Shown here one piece after another: positions 49,248-58,233 of a DNA stretch of 64,000 bases; within the stretch, counting starts at the first letter, position 1; each line of letters opens with the position of its first letter. The notes below the pieces were generated by a model. That model was not told the origin of the DNA. It ran no database searches and worked only from the letters and a program-made list of their open reading frames with translations. The position numbers and the translations under genes were made by a program. The stretch comes from Phormidium tenue FACHB-1052 (GTDB lineage: Bacteria > Cyanobacteriota > Cyanobacteriia > Phormidesmidales > Phormidesmidaceae). The stretch covers positions 1-64,000 of the forward strand of contig NZ_JACJQN010000022.1 of the NCBI RefSeq assembly GCF_014696675.1. The letters run 5' to 3'.

Positions 49248-50529
49248 GCGCAGTCGTCTCAGCTTGGCCCGCTGGTTTACCCTATCGATGGGCGGCATTT
49301 TGGTGCTATTTGCCGGGCTGCTCTACGTTCGCGAAGCCCGCGATCGCCTCCGCACCTTCGACCAGGCTCTCTACACCACCGGCCAGGTGATCTCCTCAGG
49401 GGTCGAAGAAATCAGCCACGGTGACCGCCGCCGCATCGATCTCGAAGACGCGCCCCTCTTGGGCAGCGACGCCATCCGCATCGACACCAGCATCGTCCTT
49501 GCTCGGTGGTATACCCCTGAGAAAACGCTGATGCAGTTTATGGGGCCAATCCCACCGCCCACGCTGGAGGATGACCTGGGTTTTCAAACAGTTTTAGACC
49601 CGGCTTCAGCTCGTCAGCTGCGGCAGCTCACCCTGCCGGTATACCGCGATGGGCAAATTTTGGGCTATCTCCAGGTGGCAGCCGGGCTCGACCCGGTGGT
49701 GCAGCCCCTGCAAAACCTGCGCTGGTTTTTGGCCCTGGGGGTACCGGCGGCCCTGGGGGCGATCGCCGCCGTGGGCTGGGGGCTGGGGGGCATGGCGATG
49801 CAGCCGATTCGCGCCGCCTACCAGCGATTGCAGCAGTTTACCGCCGATGCGTCCCACGAGCTGCGTGCCCCCCTGGCGGCGATCGTCAGCCACGCCCAGC
49901 TCGGCCTGATGGAACCTACCTCGCCCCAGGAGCAAACCGCCTGCCTGCAAACCATTTCTGAGGTGGGCGAGGGCATGAGCACCCTAGTGGGGCGGCTGCT
50001 GTTTTTAGCTCGCCACCAGGGCCAGCAGCCCTGGCAGATCGGGCCGCCCATTGACTTGGTGGCCATTCTCACCCCGCTGGTGGCCGACTATAGCGCGGTC
50101 ATGGCAGCCCAAAACCTCACCTTTACGGCCACCCTGCCGCCCGCGCCCCTGTGGCTGCGGGCAGAACCCGACCTGCTGCGTCAGGCGCTGATCAATTTGT
50201 TAGACAATGCCCGGCGCTACACCCCCGCTGGCGGCACCGTTGCCCTGCGTGGCGAGGTGCAGCACCGCTGGGTCGTACTGCGGGTAGAAGATTCAGGCAT
50301 TGGCATTGCCGCCGCCGACCTACCCCACATTTTTGAGCGTTTTTACCGGGTCAGCCCGGAGCGATCGCGCCAGTCGGGCGGCGTCGGCCTGGGACTAGCC
50401 ATTGTGCAGCAAATCATTGCCCTCCACGGTGGGCAAATCCAGGTGAGCAGCCAGCCCCAGGTGGGCACCCAGTTTGAGATTCGGCTGCCGCTGGCGACAC
50501 CGCCCCGCCAGTTTCCCAAAAGACCCTAG
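49240..50529 (+). CDS. Sensor histidine kinase of the RppB/NrsS type
   Basis: A 429-residue membrane kinase, partner of the overlapping upstream regulator. Span 1 is WFTLSMGGILVLFAGLLYVR, the outer part (about 35-160) has IRIDTSIVLARWYTPEKTLM and PVYRDGQILGYLQVAAG, span 2 is LRWFLALGVPAALGAIAAVG. The kinase core reads ADASHELRAPLAAIVSHAQL, LINLLDNARRYTPAGG, VEDSGIGIAAADLPHIFERF and GGVGLGLAIVQQIIALHGGQ. It starts with a GGAG site 4 bases before the ATG inside the regulator gene. Its outer domain is short, and the signal could be redox or metal as in RppB/NrsS, but that is analogy. Confidence 0.93.
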   Translation: MFERSRLSLARWFTLSMGGILVLFAGLLYVREARDRLRTFDQALYTTGQVISSGVEEISHGDRRRIDLEDAPLLGSDAIRIDTSIVLARWYTPEKTLMQFMGPIPPPTLEDDLGFQTVLDPASARQLRQLTLPVYRDGQILGYLQVAAGLDPVVQPLQNLRWFLALGVPAALGAIAAVGWGLGGMAMQPIRAAYQRLQQFTADASHELRAPLAAIVSHAQLGLMEPTSPQEQTACLQTISEVGEGMSTLVGRLLFLARHQGQQPWQIGPPIDLVAILTPLVADYSAVMAAQNLTFTATLPPAPLWLRAEPDLLRQALINLLDNARRYTPAGGTVALRGEVQHRWVVLRVEDSGIGIAAADLPHIFERFYRVSPERSRQSGGVGLGLAIVQQIIALHGGQIQVSSQPQVGTQFEIRLPLATPPRQFPKRP

Positions 50530-50623
50530 CGCGCCGTCGCCGAAACCCTGGTGTTACTTTTGGCCTGCACACTGGGGAAGAACGCCGCAGACCGCGAGGT
50601 CTGCCCACAGGAGGTGGTTAGTG

Positions 50624-51076
50624 ATGACACGCCTAGGCCGTACCTTAGCCCTGGTAGCCGATCGGCAACTGACTAGCGATGCCCCAGGGCCGCGATCGCC
50701 CCGCATTTTGGTCACCGCCAACCGTCTGCGTCTAGCCGCCCTACTCGAAAAAGCACTGTGTCGTCAGGGTTGGTTGCCCACGGTGGCCCCTAGCCCCCAC
50801 GCAGTGATTGAGGCCATGCAGCACGCTACCTTTGACCAGATTTTGCTCGATGCCGACCACTTTCAAGCCGATATTATTTCCCTGGTGGCGGCGGTTGATC
50901 GACAGCGGTCTGAGGTGCTTGTGCTGGCCCAAGATTACTGCGTCGGTGGCCTCAACCTGCGTACCCTAGTGCCTGCCCAAGATATTTTTCTCAAGCCCTT
51001 CTCGACCCAGCACCTAGTGGGGGTGCTAAAGCAGCGACAGGCTCAGCGGCTCTTCCCCAGCGCGATCGGGGCTTAG
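50624..51076 (+). CDS. Stand-alone receiver-like protein
   Basis: The start is decided by an AGGAGGT 8 bases before the ATG (a GTG three bases earlier would share it); the open frame 50 codons longer overlaps the kinase gene in another frame. The 150-residue product reads [20 protein letters not shown], a receiver-like first strand without the usual acidic pair, then [15 protein letters not shown] with a possible phosphoacceptor Asp, and [14 protein letters not shown] with Lys. It has no output domain. It is downstream of the two-component pair and could be a competitor or shuttle for its phosphoryl group. Its stop overlaps the lgt stop from the other strand. Confidence 0.75.
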   Translation: MTRLGRTLALVADRQLTSDAPGPRSPRILVTANRLRLAALLEKALCRQGWLPTVAPSPHAVIEAMQHATFDQILLDADHFQADIISLVAAVDRQRSEVLVLAQDYCVGGLNLRTLVPAQDIFLKPFSTQHLVGVLKQRQAQRLFPSAIGA

Positions 51077-51942
51077 CCGCCTTTGATGACATCGGGCAGC
51101 GATCGCCGCCCGACATAGAGCCACAGCAACCCAGCCACCCCCAAAACAATCCCCGTCAAACTCACCACCTGAGCCATGCGCAGCGGCCCCAGCATGAGGC
51201 TATCAAGGCGCAGACCCTCAATCCAAAGGCGACCCAGGCTATAGGTGGCGAAGTAGACCAAAAACAGCGTGCCCGTCTTCAGCCGTTCGGGATGGCGCAA
51301 TCCCCAGAAAAATAGCCACAGCACCAAGGCAAACACCCCCAAGTTCCACAGCGATTCGTAGAGAAAGGTGGGGTGATAGTACTCCACCGCCTCCAAGCCG
51401 AGGGGGCGCTGGGCGGGGGGAATGTAGACTCGCCAGGGTAGATTGGTCGGCCTGCCAAAGGCTTCGGAGTTAAAGAAATTGCCCCAGCGGCCAATGGCCT
51501 GGCCCAGCACCAGGGCCGGGGCCACCACATCCGCCAGCGCCCAAAATGACAGTCGATTGAGGCGGGCAAACAGCAGTGCCGCCAGCATGCCGCCCAAGAT
51601 CGCGCCATGAATGGCAATGCCCCCCTGCCAGATGGCAAAGGCACTCAGCGGGTTGTCAGCATAGCGATCCCACTCAAAGGCGACGTAGTAGAGGCGGGCA
51701 GCGGGCAAAGCCCCCAGCACCAGCCAAATCGATAGGTCGGCAACCGCCTCGGGGTCAAGGCCGCGCCGCTGGGCCAGCCGTTGCGCCAGGGTAATGCCAA
51801 TCGCCAGGGCGATCGCAATCAGCAGCCCATACCAGCGAATGGTCAGGGGTCCCAGCTGAAAGATAATCGGCCCCGGCGACGCCAGTTGCGCCAATCCGCT
51901 GACCGCCATCTCCAGCCCCAGTTCTATACCTGCTAACTCCAT
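51073..51942 (-). CDS. lgt: Prolipoprotein diacylglyceryl transferase
   Basis: The enzyme adds diacylglycerol to the lipobox cysteine of lipoproteins in the inner membrane. In 289 residues it has about seven spans and the Lgt signature [20 protein letters not shown] followed by [10 protein letters not shown], preceded by [12 protein letters not shown] (the conserved His-Gly-x-x-x-Gly-Gly) and ending with [14 protein letters not shown]. Its targets include the lipoproteins encoded in this window (SBP1-3 and SbpA). It is convergent with the receiver-like gene; the two stop codons overlap. Confidence 0.96.
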   Translation of the reverse strand: MELAGIELGLEMAVSGLAQLASPGPIIFQLGPLTIRWYGLLIAIALAIGITLAQRLAQRRGLDPEAVADLSIWLVLGALPAARLYYVAFEWDRYADNPLSAFAIWQGGIAIHGAILGGMLAALLFARLNRLSFWALADVVAPALVLGQAIGRWGNFFNSEAFGRPTNLPWRVYIPPAQRPLGLEAVEYYHPTFLYESLWNLGVFALVLWLFFWGLRHPERLKTGTLFLVYFATYSLGRLWIEGLRLDSLMLGPLRMAQVVSLTGIVLGVAGLLWLYVGRRSLPDVIKGG

Positions 51943-52064
51943 GGCCCGCCCACCTGCTTACGTCTTGGCCCCCGGCTCGGGGCCAAAACCACTATGACAT
52001 TATATTGAGGCTCCCTGGCGAGCGATCGCCAGGCTAAACACTGGTTTGAGGCCAAGACAGCAAG

Positions 52065-52108
52065 TTGCCGGGGAAGGTTTTTGGTGCCGTCAAAACCTTC
52101 CCCGGCAA
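52065..52108 (-). terminator. Hairpin after cysA
   Basis: TTGCCGGGGAAGGTTTT (52065-52081) pairs perfectly over 17 bases with its complement (52092-52108) around a 10-base loop. It lies 59 bases after the cysA stop on the minus strand. There is only a weak T-containing stretch beyond, but the stem is strong enough to suggest termination or transcript protection. Confidence 0.65.
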
Positions 52109-52166
52109 ACTAGAACTGCGCATTTAACCGGTTCACTGAGTCTAGGGGCAACCAGACCTTTGGGGG

Positions 52167-53198
52167 TTAAGCCACCGACGGCGCAAAACCCGACGCAGTG
52201 GCAAAGCTGCGAATCAGCTTGGCCCGTAGGTACACTGTCTGCCCTGTCTCAATGCCTAGGTCGCGATACTGCTCGCGGTTAATGTGGGCGGTGATGGGGT
52301 GGCCATTGTCGAGGGTCAGCTCGATGCGAATCGTCCAGCCTAGGTGAATGATGTGGTTGATCGTGGCGGCGACGCTGCCGTCGCGATGGCCGGTGAAGAT
52401 CTCGATATCATGGGGCCGCAGAAACACCTCGCCGTGGGTAGGGGCATCGCGGTGGAGCGACTTCCACGTGTTGTCGGGGGAGAGCACGTTGACCGCGCCG
52501 ATAAAGCTCATCACAAAGGGAGTGGCGGGATTTTCGTAGATCTCAGCGGGGGAACCGACCTGCTCAACCCGGCCATGGCTCATCACCACGATTTCATCGG
52601 CAATCTCCATTGCCTCCTCCTGGTCGTGGGTGACGAAGACGGTGGTGACATGGACATCGTTGTGGAGGCGGCGCAGCCAGTCGCGCAGATCTTTGCGCAC
52701 CTTGGCATCGAGGGCACCGAAGGGCTCGTCGAGCAGCAGCACCTGGGGCTCGACGGCAAGGGCCCGCGCCAGGGCCACCCGCTGTCGCTGCCCGCCCGAC
52801 AGTTGAGCGGGGTAGCGATCGCCCAACCCATCGAGCTGCACCAGATCGAGCAGGGTATCGACCCGATTCTTGATGCGCTCTGGGGGCCACTTTTGCAGCT
52901 CTAGGGCAAAGGCCACGTTTTTGCGCACGGTGAGGTGCTTAAACAGCGCGTAGTGCTGAAACACAAAACCCACCTGGCGATCTTGCACCGTTTTGTGGGT
53001 GGCATCTTGGGCCGAAATGTAGATTTTCCCGGTATCAGCCTTTTCTAAACCGGCTATCACCCGCAGCAAGGTCGATTTACCCGAGCCCGATGGCCCCAGC
53101 AGAGCTACCAGAGAACCACTCTTGATATCCAAAGTGATGGGCTCCAGGGCCTGAAAATCCCCAAACCGCTTTGAAACGTTGTCTACTCTAATTCCCAC
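52167..53198 (-). CDS. cysA: Sulfate/thiosulfate ABC transporter ATP-binding protein
   Basis: The ATPase of the sulfate importer whose other subunits are encoded divergently. In 343 residues: Walker [30 protein letters not shown], signature [16 protein letters not shown], Walker [36 protein letters not shown], then [20 protein letters not shown] and a C-terminal TOBE-type region ([33 protein letters not shown]). The [17 protein letters not shown] segment and GAVNVL are typical of CysA. Separation of cysA from sbpA-cysTW by a shared intergenic region is common in cyanobacteria. Confidence 0.95.
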   Translation of the reverse strand: MGIRVDNVSKRFGDFQALEPITLDIKSGSLVALLGPSGSGKSTLLRVIAGLEKADTGKIYISAQDATHKTVQDRQVGFVFQHYALFKHLTVRKNVAFALELQKWPPERIKNRVDTLLDLVQLDGLGDRYPAQLSGGQRQRVALARALAVEPQVLLLDEPFGALDAKVRKDLRDWLRRLHNDVHVTTVFVTHDQEEAMEIADEIVVMSHGRVEQVGSPAEIYENPATPFVMSFIGAVNVLSPDNTWKSLHRDAPTHGEVFLRPHDIEIFTGHRDGSVAATINHIIHLGWTIRIELTLDNGHPITAHINREQYRDLGIETGQTVYLRAKLIRSFATASGFAPSVA

Positions 53199-53547
53199 GG
53201 GTGTTTTCCAAAATCTACAGTGTGCTTCGACCAGGGCGCGATACCCCAGTGAAGCGGTGTCGCTTTCCCCAGGGTCGCTTGGAACCTAAACCTCGGCAGC
53301 CGGGGCCGGACATGACTGAGTCTTACAGGGGCGATCGCCCATTCACCGAGCTGCAATGTGACCCTACGCTACCCCACTCACAATAAAAATGCAACTCATC
53401 CAAAAACAGGGGTGAGCTAATTTTAGAAAAATGTACAAATGACTTCAACTTCATTTTGAATCTAAGTTCAAAATTTTGTGATACAGTCCGTAAACGTAAT
53501 CCTCGAAAACCCTATCGAGATACCGGAGATTCTTTGGAGAGCTACCC
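53199..53547. other. Divergent promoter region of cysA and sbpA
   Basis: About 350 bases between two divergent sulfate-transport genes. The left half is GC-rich and shows nothing; the right half, from 53390, is AT-rich and holds the candidate operator at 53437-53456 and AAGTTCAAAATTTTGTGATACA, which may include promoter elements of sbpA. A GGAGAG site lies near 53536, before the sbpA ATG. Confidence 0.6.
53437..53456. promoter_or_regulatory. Candidate operator upstream of sbpA
   Basis: AAATGA-CTTCAACT-TCATTT is a perfect 6-base dyad around eight bases, 92 bases before the sbpA start. It resembles the AAATGA-N9-TCATTC dyad before the organosulfur cluster. Dimensions fit a Crp-family dimer such as CysR, encoded 3.4 kb away. 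No experimental site is known to me. Confidence 0.45.
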
Positions 53548-54624
53548 ATGACCTCACCTCAACGTTATATTTCGCGGCGATCGGCAATCTTATTTGCGGC
53601 TGGCCTGGGGCTAGCGGGCACCCTGGCCGCCTGCGGTAGCACCACATCGACCCCCGAGGCCAGCACGGGCGACGCGACCACCGCTGCCGCTGGCCCCGTA
53701 GAGCTGACCCTGGTTTCCTACGCCGTGACCCAGGCCGCCTACGAGCAAATCATTCCTAAATTCGCCGAGAAGTGGAAAGCCGAAACTGGCCAAGAGGTCA
53801 CCTTTAGCCAGAGCTACGGTGGCTCAGGCTCCCAAACCCGAGCCGTGCTCGACGGCCTAGAGGCCGATGTCGTCGCCCTGGCCCTAGCCGGAGACACCAA
53901 AAAAATTGAAGAAGGTGGCCTGATTGAACCCGGTTGGGAAGGCGAAGCTCCCAACAATGCGATCGTGCATTCCTCCGTGGCGGCGCTCGTTACCCGGGAG
54001 GGCAACCCCAAAAATATTCAGGGTTGGGAAGACTTGGCCCGCGACGACGTGCAGGTAGTCACCGCCAACCCCAAAACCTCCGGCGGGGCCAAGTGGAACT
54101 TTTTAGGGGCCTGGGGTTTTCAGACCCAAACCGGTGCCGATGACGCCGCTGCCCTAGACTTCGTTACCAAGGTCTATCAAAACGTGCCGGTACTGCCCAA
54201 GGATGCGCGGGAATCCACCGACGTGTTTTTCACCCGAGGCCAGGGAGATGTGCTGATCAACTACGAAAACGAGGTACTGCTGGCCGCCCAAAATGGCGAA
54301 GAGCTGCCCTTTGTGGTTCCCGATGTGAATATTTCCATCGATAACCCCATTGCGGTTGTCGATGCCAATGTGGATAAGCACGGCACCCGCGAGGTCGCTG
54401 AGGCCTTTGTGGAGTTCCTGTTTACCCCCGAGGCCCAAGAAGAATTTGCCAAAGTGGGCTTCCGCCCCTCTGACCCATCGGTGGGTGAAAAGTTTGCCGA
54501 TCAGTTCCCTAAAGTTACCACCTTGTTTACGGTGGCTGACCTGGGCGGTTGGGAAGAAATCGACAAAAAGTTCTTCGCCGATGGGGCAATCTTCGACCAG
54601 ATTCAATCGAAGGTCGGCAAGTAG
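53548..54624 (+). CDS. sbpA: Periplasmic sulfate-binding lipoprotein
   Basis: The ligand-binding subunit of the sulfate importer, 358 residues. The signal has twin arginines 10-11 (ISRRSAILFAAGLGLA) and lipobox LAAC with Cys29, so Tat export and lipidation are likely. The mature protein shows family landmarks: LVSYAVTQAAYEQIIPKFAE, GGSGSQTRAVLDGLEADVVA, GLIEPGW, VVTANPKTSGGAKWNFLGAW and FFTRGQGDVLINYENEVLLA. SGGAKWN and GSGSQ contact the anion in known sulfate-binding proteins. A hairpin after the gene may allow more of this subunit than of the permeases. Confidence 0.96.
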   Translation: MTSPQRYISRRSAILFAAGLGLAGTLAACGSTTSTPEASTGDATTAAAGPVELTLVSYAVTQAAYEQIIPKFAEKWKAETGQEVTFSQSYGGSGSQTRAVLDGLEADVVALALAGDTKKIEEGGLIEPGWEGEAPNNAIVHSSVAALVTREGNPKNIQGWEDLARDDVQVVTANPKTSGGAKWNFLGAWGFQTQTGADDAAALDFVTKVYQNVPVLPKDARESTDVFFTRGQGDVLINYENEVLLAAQNGEELPFVVPDVNISIDNPIAVVDANVDKHGTREVAEAFVEFLFTPEAQEEFAKVGFRPSDPSVGEKFADQFPKVTTLFTVADLGGWEEIDKKFFADGAIFDQIQSKVGK

Positions 54625-54642
54625 GTAGATGGCCCTTACCTA

Positions 54643-54665
54643 GCCCGCTCTAAACGAGAGCAGGC
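54643..54665 (+). terminator. Hairpin between sbpA and cysT
   Basis: GCCCGCTCT (54643-54651) and AGAGCAGGC (54657-54665) pair with one mismatch around AAACG, with CCTA/GGGG flanks adding weak pairs. It lies in the 92-base gap between sbpA and cysT and is not followed by T. A partial terminator or stabiliser of the sbpA part of the message is the likely role. Confidence 0.5.
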
Positions 54666-54716
54666 TGGGGTGAGGGTCGCTCGGGATTGACTAATCGACC
54701 TGTTTTCTCTGCACCC

Positions 54717-55562
54717 ATGACTTCATCCCCACCGTCTTCATCCCCAGGTCTTTGGCACCAGATTGTTCACGCCTCCTGGACCTGGCGGGTCACCTGGCTC
54801 TATCTCACCCTGTTTTTGCTTTTGCCGATGGCGGCGCTCGTGCTCAAGGCTCTGACCCTAAACCCGGCAGAGATTTGGCGCATTGCTACCGATCCGGTAG
54901 CCATCTCGACCTACAACGTCACCTTTTTTACAGCGCTGGTGGCCAGCATTATCAACGGCTTTGCTGGGCTAATTATTGCCTGGGTGCTGGTGCGCTACGA
55001 GTTTCCGGGCAAGCGATTCTTAGACGCCATCATCGACTTGCCCTTTGCTCTGCCGACGGCGGTGGCCGGTTTAACCCTATCGACGATCTACAGCAGCAAC
55101 GGCCTGATTGGCGGCTTTCTAGAGCCCTTTGGCATCAAGGTGTCGTTTACCCGTCTGGGGGTGCTGGTGGCGATGATCTTCATCGCGCTGCCCTTTTCGG
55201 TGCGGACGGTGCAGCCAGTGCTGCAAGACATGGAGTCAGAAATGGAAGAGGCCGCCTGGTCGATGGGGGCGTCCCAGTGGCAGACCTTTTGGCGGGTAAT
55301 TTTGCCGCCGCTGATGCCTGCCATTCTCACCGGAGTGGCCATGGGCTTTTCGCGGGCGGTGGGTGAGTACGGCTCCGTGGTGATTATTGCGGGCAATATT
55401 CCCTTTCAAGACTTAATCGCCCCAGTGCTGATCATTCAGCGTTTGGAGCAGTTTGACTACGCCGGGGCCACGGTAGTTGGCACGGTGCTGCTGCTGATTT
55501 CGCTGTCGGCACTGCTGGTGATCAACCTTATTCAGGCCCGAGGGAGGCGCTTCTATGGCTGA
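54717..55562 (+). CDS. cysT: Sulfate ABC transporter permease CysT
   Basis: One of two permease subunits. I start at the ATG giving MTSSPPSSSPGLW (281 residues); a TTG ten codons earlier is in frame but has no better ribosome site. About six spans are present with family marks: WLYLTLFLLLPMAALVLKAL, VASIINGFAGLIIAWVLVRY, EFPGKRFLDAIIDLPFALPT, AVAGLTLSTIYSSNGLIGGF and the EAA loop EAAWSMGASQWQTFWRVILP followed by GFSRAVGEYGSVVIIAGNIP. It overlaps cysW by eight bases. Confidence 0.95.
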   Translation: MTSSPPSSSPGLWHQIVHASWTWRVTWLYLTLFLLLPMAALVLKALTLNPAEIWRIATDPVAISTYNVTFFTALVASIINGFAGLIIAWVLVRYEFPGKRFLDAIIDLPFALPTAVAGLTLSTIYSSNGLIGGFLEPFGIKVSFTRLGVLVAMIFIALPFSVRTVQPVLQDMESEMEEAAWSMGASQWQTFWRVILPPLMPAILTGVAMGFSRAVGEYGSVVIIAGNIPFQDLIAPVLIIQRLEQFDYAGATVVGTVLLLISLSALLVINLIQARGRRFYG

Positions 55563-56430
55563 TTCATCTTTAAACCAACCTATTGCCGCCCCAGGATCCA
55601 AGGCTCGGGATGCAAGCAGGTTTCAGTGGGGCAAGTGGCTGCTGGTGGCCTTTGTCTTTGGCTACCTGGCGCTAATTTTGCTGGTGCCGGCCCTCAACGT
55701 ATTTATTCAGGCGTTTAAGGCGGGATTGCCTGGGATACTTGACACGTTTAGCAGCAAGTTCTTTTTACATGCGGCGAAGCTGACGTTGATTACGGCAGTG
55801 ATCACGGTGCCGCTGAACACGGTATTTGGGCTCTGTGCGGCGCTGTCGTTGGCCAACAAAAATTTTCCGGGGCGATCGCTGCTGATCAGCATCATCGACC
55901 TGCCCTTCTCGATTTCGCCCGTGGTGGCGGGTCTGATGCTGGTGCTGCTGTTTGGCAACCGGGGCTGGTTTGGGCCATTGCTTGATGCCAACGGCATCAA
56001 GATTATCTTTGCGCTGCCAGGCATCGTTATGGCCAGTATCTTTATCACCATGCCCTTTATTGCCCGCGAGGTGCTGCCCGCCCTCGAAGAAAACGGCATC
56101 CAGCAAGAAGAGGCCGCCGCCACCCTGGGGGCCACCCAGTGGCAGACCTTCTGGCGGGTCACGCTGCCGTCAATTAAGTGGAGTTTGCTCTACGGCCTAA
56201 TTTTAACTAATGCACGCACCATGGGTGAGTTTGGGGCGGTGACTGTGGTCTCGGGCAACATCGTGGGCAAAACCCAAACCCTGCCCCTCTTTATTGAAGA
56301 GGCCCATGTGCAGTACAACAGCCAGGCGGCCTACACCGCCGCCCTGTTGCTGGCGTGTTTGGCGGTGGTCACCCTGGTGCTGAAGTATCTGCTGGAGCGC
56401 AGTGCGGGCATTCAGCATCGAGGGCATTAG
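55555..56430 (+). CDS. cysW: Sulfate ABC transporter permease CysW
   Basis: The second permease subunit, 291 residues. A GGGAGG site lies about 8 bases before the ATG inside cysT, so the two are coupled. Family marks: LLVAFVFGYLALILLVPALN, VFIQAFKAGLPGILDTFSSK, FFLHAAKLTLITAVITVPLN, FGLCAALSLANKNFPGRSLL, SIIDLPFSISPVVAGLMLVL, LGATQWQTFWRVTLPSIKWS and NARTMGEFGAVTVVSGNIVG. VVSGNIVGKTQTLPLFIEEA is typical of CysW rather than CysT. Confidence 0.96.
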   Translation: MADSSLNQPIAAPGSKARDASRFQWGKWLLVAFVFGYLALILLVPALNVFIQAFKAGLPGILDTFSSKFFLHAAKLTLITAVITVPLNTVFGLCAALSLANKNFPGRSLLISIIDLPFSISPVVAGLMLVLLFGNRGWFGPLLDANGIKIIFALPGIVMASIFITMPFIAREVLPALEENGIQQEEAAATLGATQWQTFWRVTLPSIKWSLLYGLILTNARTMGEFGAVTVVSGNIVGKTQTLPLFIEEAHVQYNSQAAYTAALLLACLAVVTLVLKYLLERSAGIQHRGH

Positions 56431-56520
56431 TCCAGTTTAGGGTTGAGCGCCAGGTCTTGGGTCGGTCAGAGCGATCGCCCGATCGCCAAATTTTGCAGCT
56501 TACAGTTCAGGAGGTTCCCC

Positions 56521-56832
56521 ATGTCATCTGTTTCTCCCGACTACGGTCTTGAGGCTTTGCACCTGAAAGACCCTGAAAGCCTGATTCACACCGAAGTTAA
56601 GATCCGTATTCCCAAGGCGCGCCACCCCGACCCGGTGATCTCAAACCTGATCAACCGCTACGGTCTCAAGGTAAATATTTTGGGTGCCCTGCTCGGGGCC
56701 AACGGCCAGGAAGACGGCTGGTTTGATTTGGCGATCGAGGGGCGCGCCGCCACTGTCCACGAGGCGCTGCTAGATTTGGTGGAGCTAGAGGCCGATCTGT
56801 GGTTCAACACCGATGCCGACGACGGCTACTGA
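56521..56832 (+). CDS. NIL-domain protein
   Basis: A 103-residue protein that is essentially a single NIL domain. The start is decided by AGGAGGT a few bases before an ATG giving MSSVSPDYGLEAL; the frame is open 26 codons further. Marks: KIRIPKARHPDPVISNLINR, YGLKVNILGALLGANGQEDG and WFDLAIEGRAATVHEALLDL. NIL domains are ferredoxin-fold modules best known as regulatory tails of methionine-importer ATPases. Here, between cysW and cysR, it may sense a sulfur metabolite or control the importer; this is inference from place. Confidence 0.85.
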   Translation: MSSVSPDYGLEALHLKDPESLIHTEVKIRIPKARHPDPVISNLINRYGLKVNILGALLGANGQEDGWFDLAIEGRAATVHEALLDLVELEADLWFNTDADDGY

Positions 56833-56915
56833 AATAATCGAGATTGCGGTCAAGAATTCTTGAGCAAGCGTAGTTTTCGAGGGACAATGGCGGGGTAACA
56901 AACCCGTAGTGCAGT

Positions 56916-57716
56916 ATGGCAAGGCAAAAAGGCCAGGTTTCGGCGACCGATGCCGTCGAAACTTTGACCACGAAGAGCTTTTTGTTTCAGGGACTGGAGG
57001 GCAAAGACCTGCTCAAGGGGTTAGATCCCAGCGTCCTGGTTATAGAAAAGCTGTACTCCAACCGGCCAGTGTATACGGCCTTTCGTCCGCAGACCTGGCT
57101 AGAGCACCTCTACGTAGTGGTTGAGGGCGGCCCAGTAATTATGCGCAGTACTCCCCTCGACCGGGTGATGGCCATGACCTATCCGGGGGCCTGTTTTGGC
57201 ATGCGCAATTTGCCGGTGGGGTTTGGGCCGGTGGTGCGGGCGTTCCCCAGCCTGGTAGAAGCTTATAAGACCACCGACGTGATCAAGGTGCCGGTGGCGG
57301 TGGTGCAATCGCTGTACGACCAGCATGAAATCTTTCGCGATCGCTACTCGCTGTTATTTGAGCTGCGCGAAAAGTTTCAGTACCACCTGCTCAATTGCAG
57401 CACCTATCCCCCCCAGGCAGTGGCGGCACTGCTGCGGGCGCTGATCTATCAAGAGCGCAGCTTGGGCAGTCAGCCAAGCCGGGGCGGTAGCCCCACCTAC
57501 TGCTTTGATCTGCCCATTGATCTGATCGCTCGGGCCTGCCAGCTCAACCACCGCACCGTCGAGCAGGTCTTAAAGGGACTAACGAAGGCAGGCTATATCA
57601 AAACCAGCAAAACCGCCGAGTCGGCCAACGACCAGGTGCACGTAGTCGACCCCGAAGGGCTAAAGGAAGTGTACGGAGCCACCCGCGATAAGGTGTCGTG
57701 GTGGCCTTTAAAGTAA
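56916..57716 (+). CDS. cysR: Crp/Fnr-family regulator CysR
   Basis: A 266-residue regulator with an N-terminal cyclic-nucleotide-type beta barrel (about 25-150; LYSNRPVYTAFRPQTWLEHL, YVVVEGGPVIMRST, MTYPGACFGMRNLP) and a C-terminal winged helix (about 185-255; YQERSLGSQPSRGGS, FDLPIDLIARACQLNHRTVE, QVLKGLTKAGYIKTSK). The place next to sbpA-cysTW fits CysR, the Crp-family factor known from Synechococcus as needed for sulfate-transport genes. The barrel lacks the RxS motif of cAMP binding that I can see, so its effector is unknown. It ends the sulfate gene run; the next gene is 30 bases on. Confidence 0.88.
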   Translation: MARQKGQVSATDAVETLTTKSFLFQGLEGKDLLKGLDPSVLVIEKLYSNRPVYTAFRPQTWLEHLYVVVEGGPVIMRSTPLDRVMAMTYPGACFGMRNLPVGFGPVVRAFPSLVEAYKTTDVIKVPVAVVQSLYDQHEIFRDRYSLLFELREKFQYHLLNCSTYPPQAVAALLRALIYQERSLGSQPSRGGSPTYCFDLPIDLIARACQLNHRTVEQVLKGLTKAGYIKTSKTAESANDQVHVVDPEGLKEVYGATRDKVSWWPLK

Positions 57717-57746
57717 ATCCCTACATTGCGCTGAACCCGATCGCCT

Positions 57747-58169
57747 ATGCAGATTAGACCCGGCCAGGCGACAGACAGCGGTGCGATCGCGGCCCTGCTT
57801 ACCGACCTCGGCTACCCCGTCACCGCCGAGTTTGTCACCCACAGCCTCCAGCGGCAGTTGCCCCATGCCGATGCAGCCATTCTCGTCGCTGTGGAGCAAG
57901 ACACCGTCGTCGGCCTGATCTCGCTGCACTTTATTCCGCAGCTAGCGCTGCCGGGTGACTTTTGCCGCATCAGCTACTTTTGCATTGCCCCGGGGGCACG
58001 GGGGCAGGGGATCGGGACGGCGCTGGAGACAGCGGCCAGTGAGCTGGCCTGGGCGCGGGGGTGCGATCGCATTGAAGTGCACTGCCACAGCCGCCGCGAG
58101 CAGGCCCATCGGTTTTACAACCGGCAAGGCTACATTGAGTCGCCCAAATATTTGATCAAGTCCGCCTAG
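57747..58169 (+). CDS. GNAT-family N-acetyltransferase
   Basis: A 140-residue acetyltransferase. It starts QIRPGQATDSGAIAALLTDL, has the core strand CRISYFCIAPGARGQGIGTA with the acetyl-CoA binding loop RGQGIG, and then ELAWARGCDRIEVHCHSRRE and AHRFYNRQGYIESPKYLIK. The substrate is unknown. It is 30 bases after cysR on the same strand and may be read through with it. No special sulfur link is evident. Confidence 0.9.
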   Translation: MQIRPGQATDSGAIAALLTDLGYPVTAEFVTHSLQRQLPHADAAILVAVEQDTVVGLISLHFIPQLALPGDFCRISYFCIAPGARGQGIGTALETAASELAWARGCDRIEVHCHSRREQAHRFYNRQGYIESPKYLIKSA

Positions 58170-58233
58170 CTCTGAGCCAGAGTCATGGGCTATAGCTCAG
58201 GCGTGAGCCGCTGTGGATTGATTGAAGGTCAAC

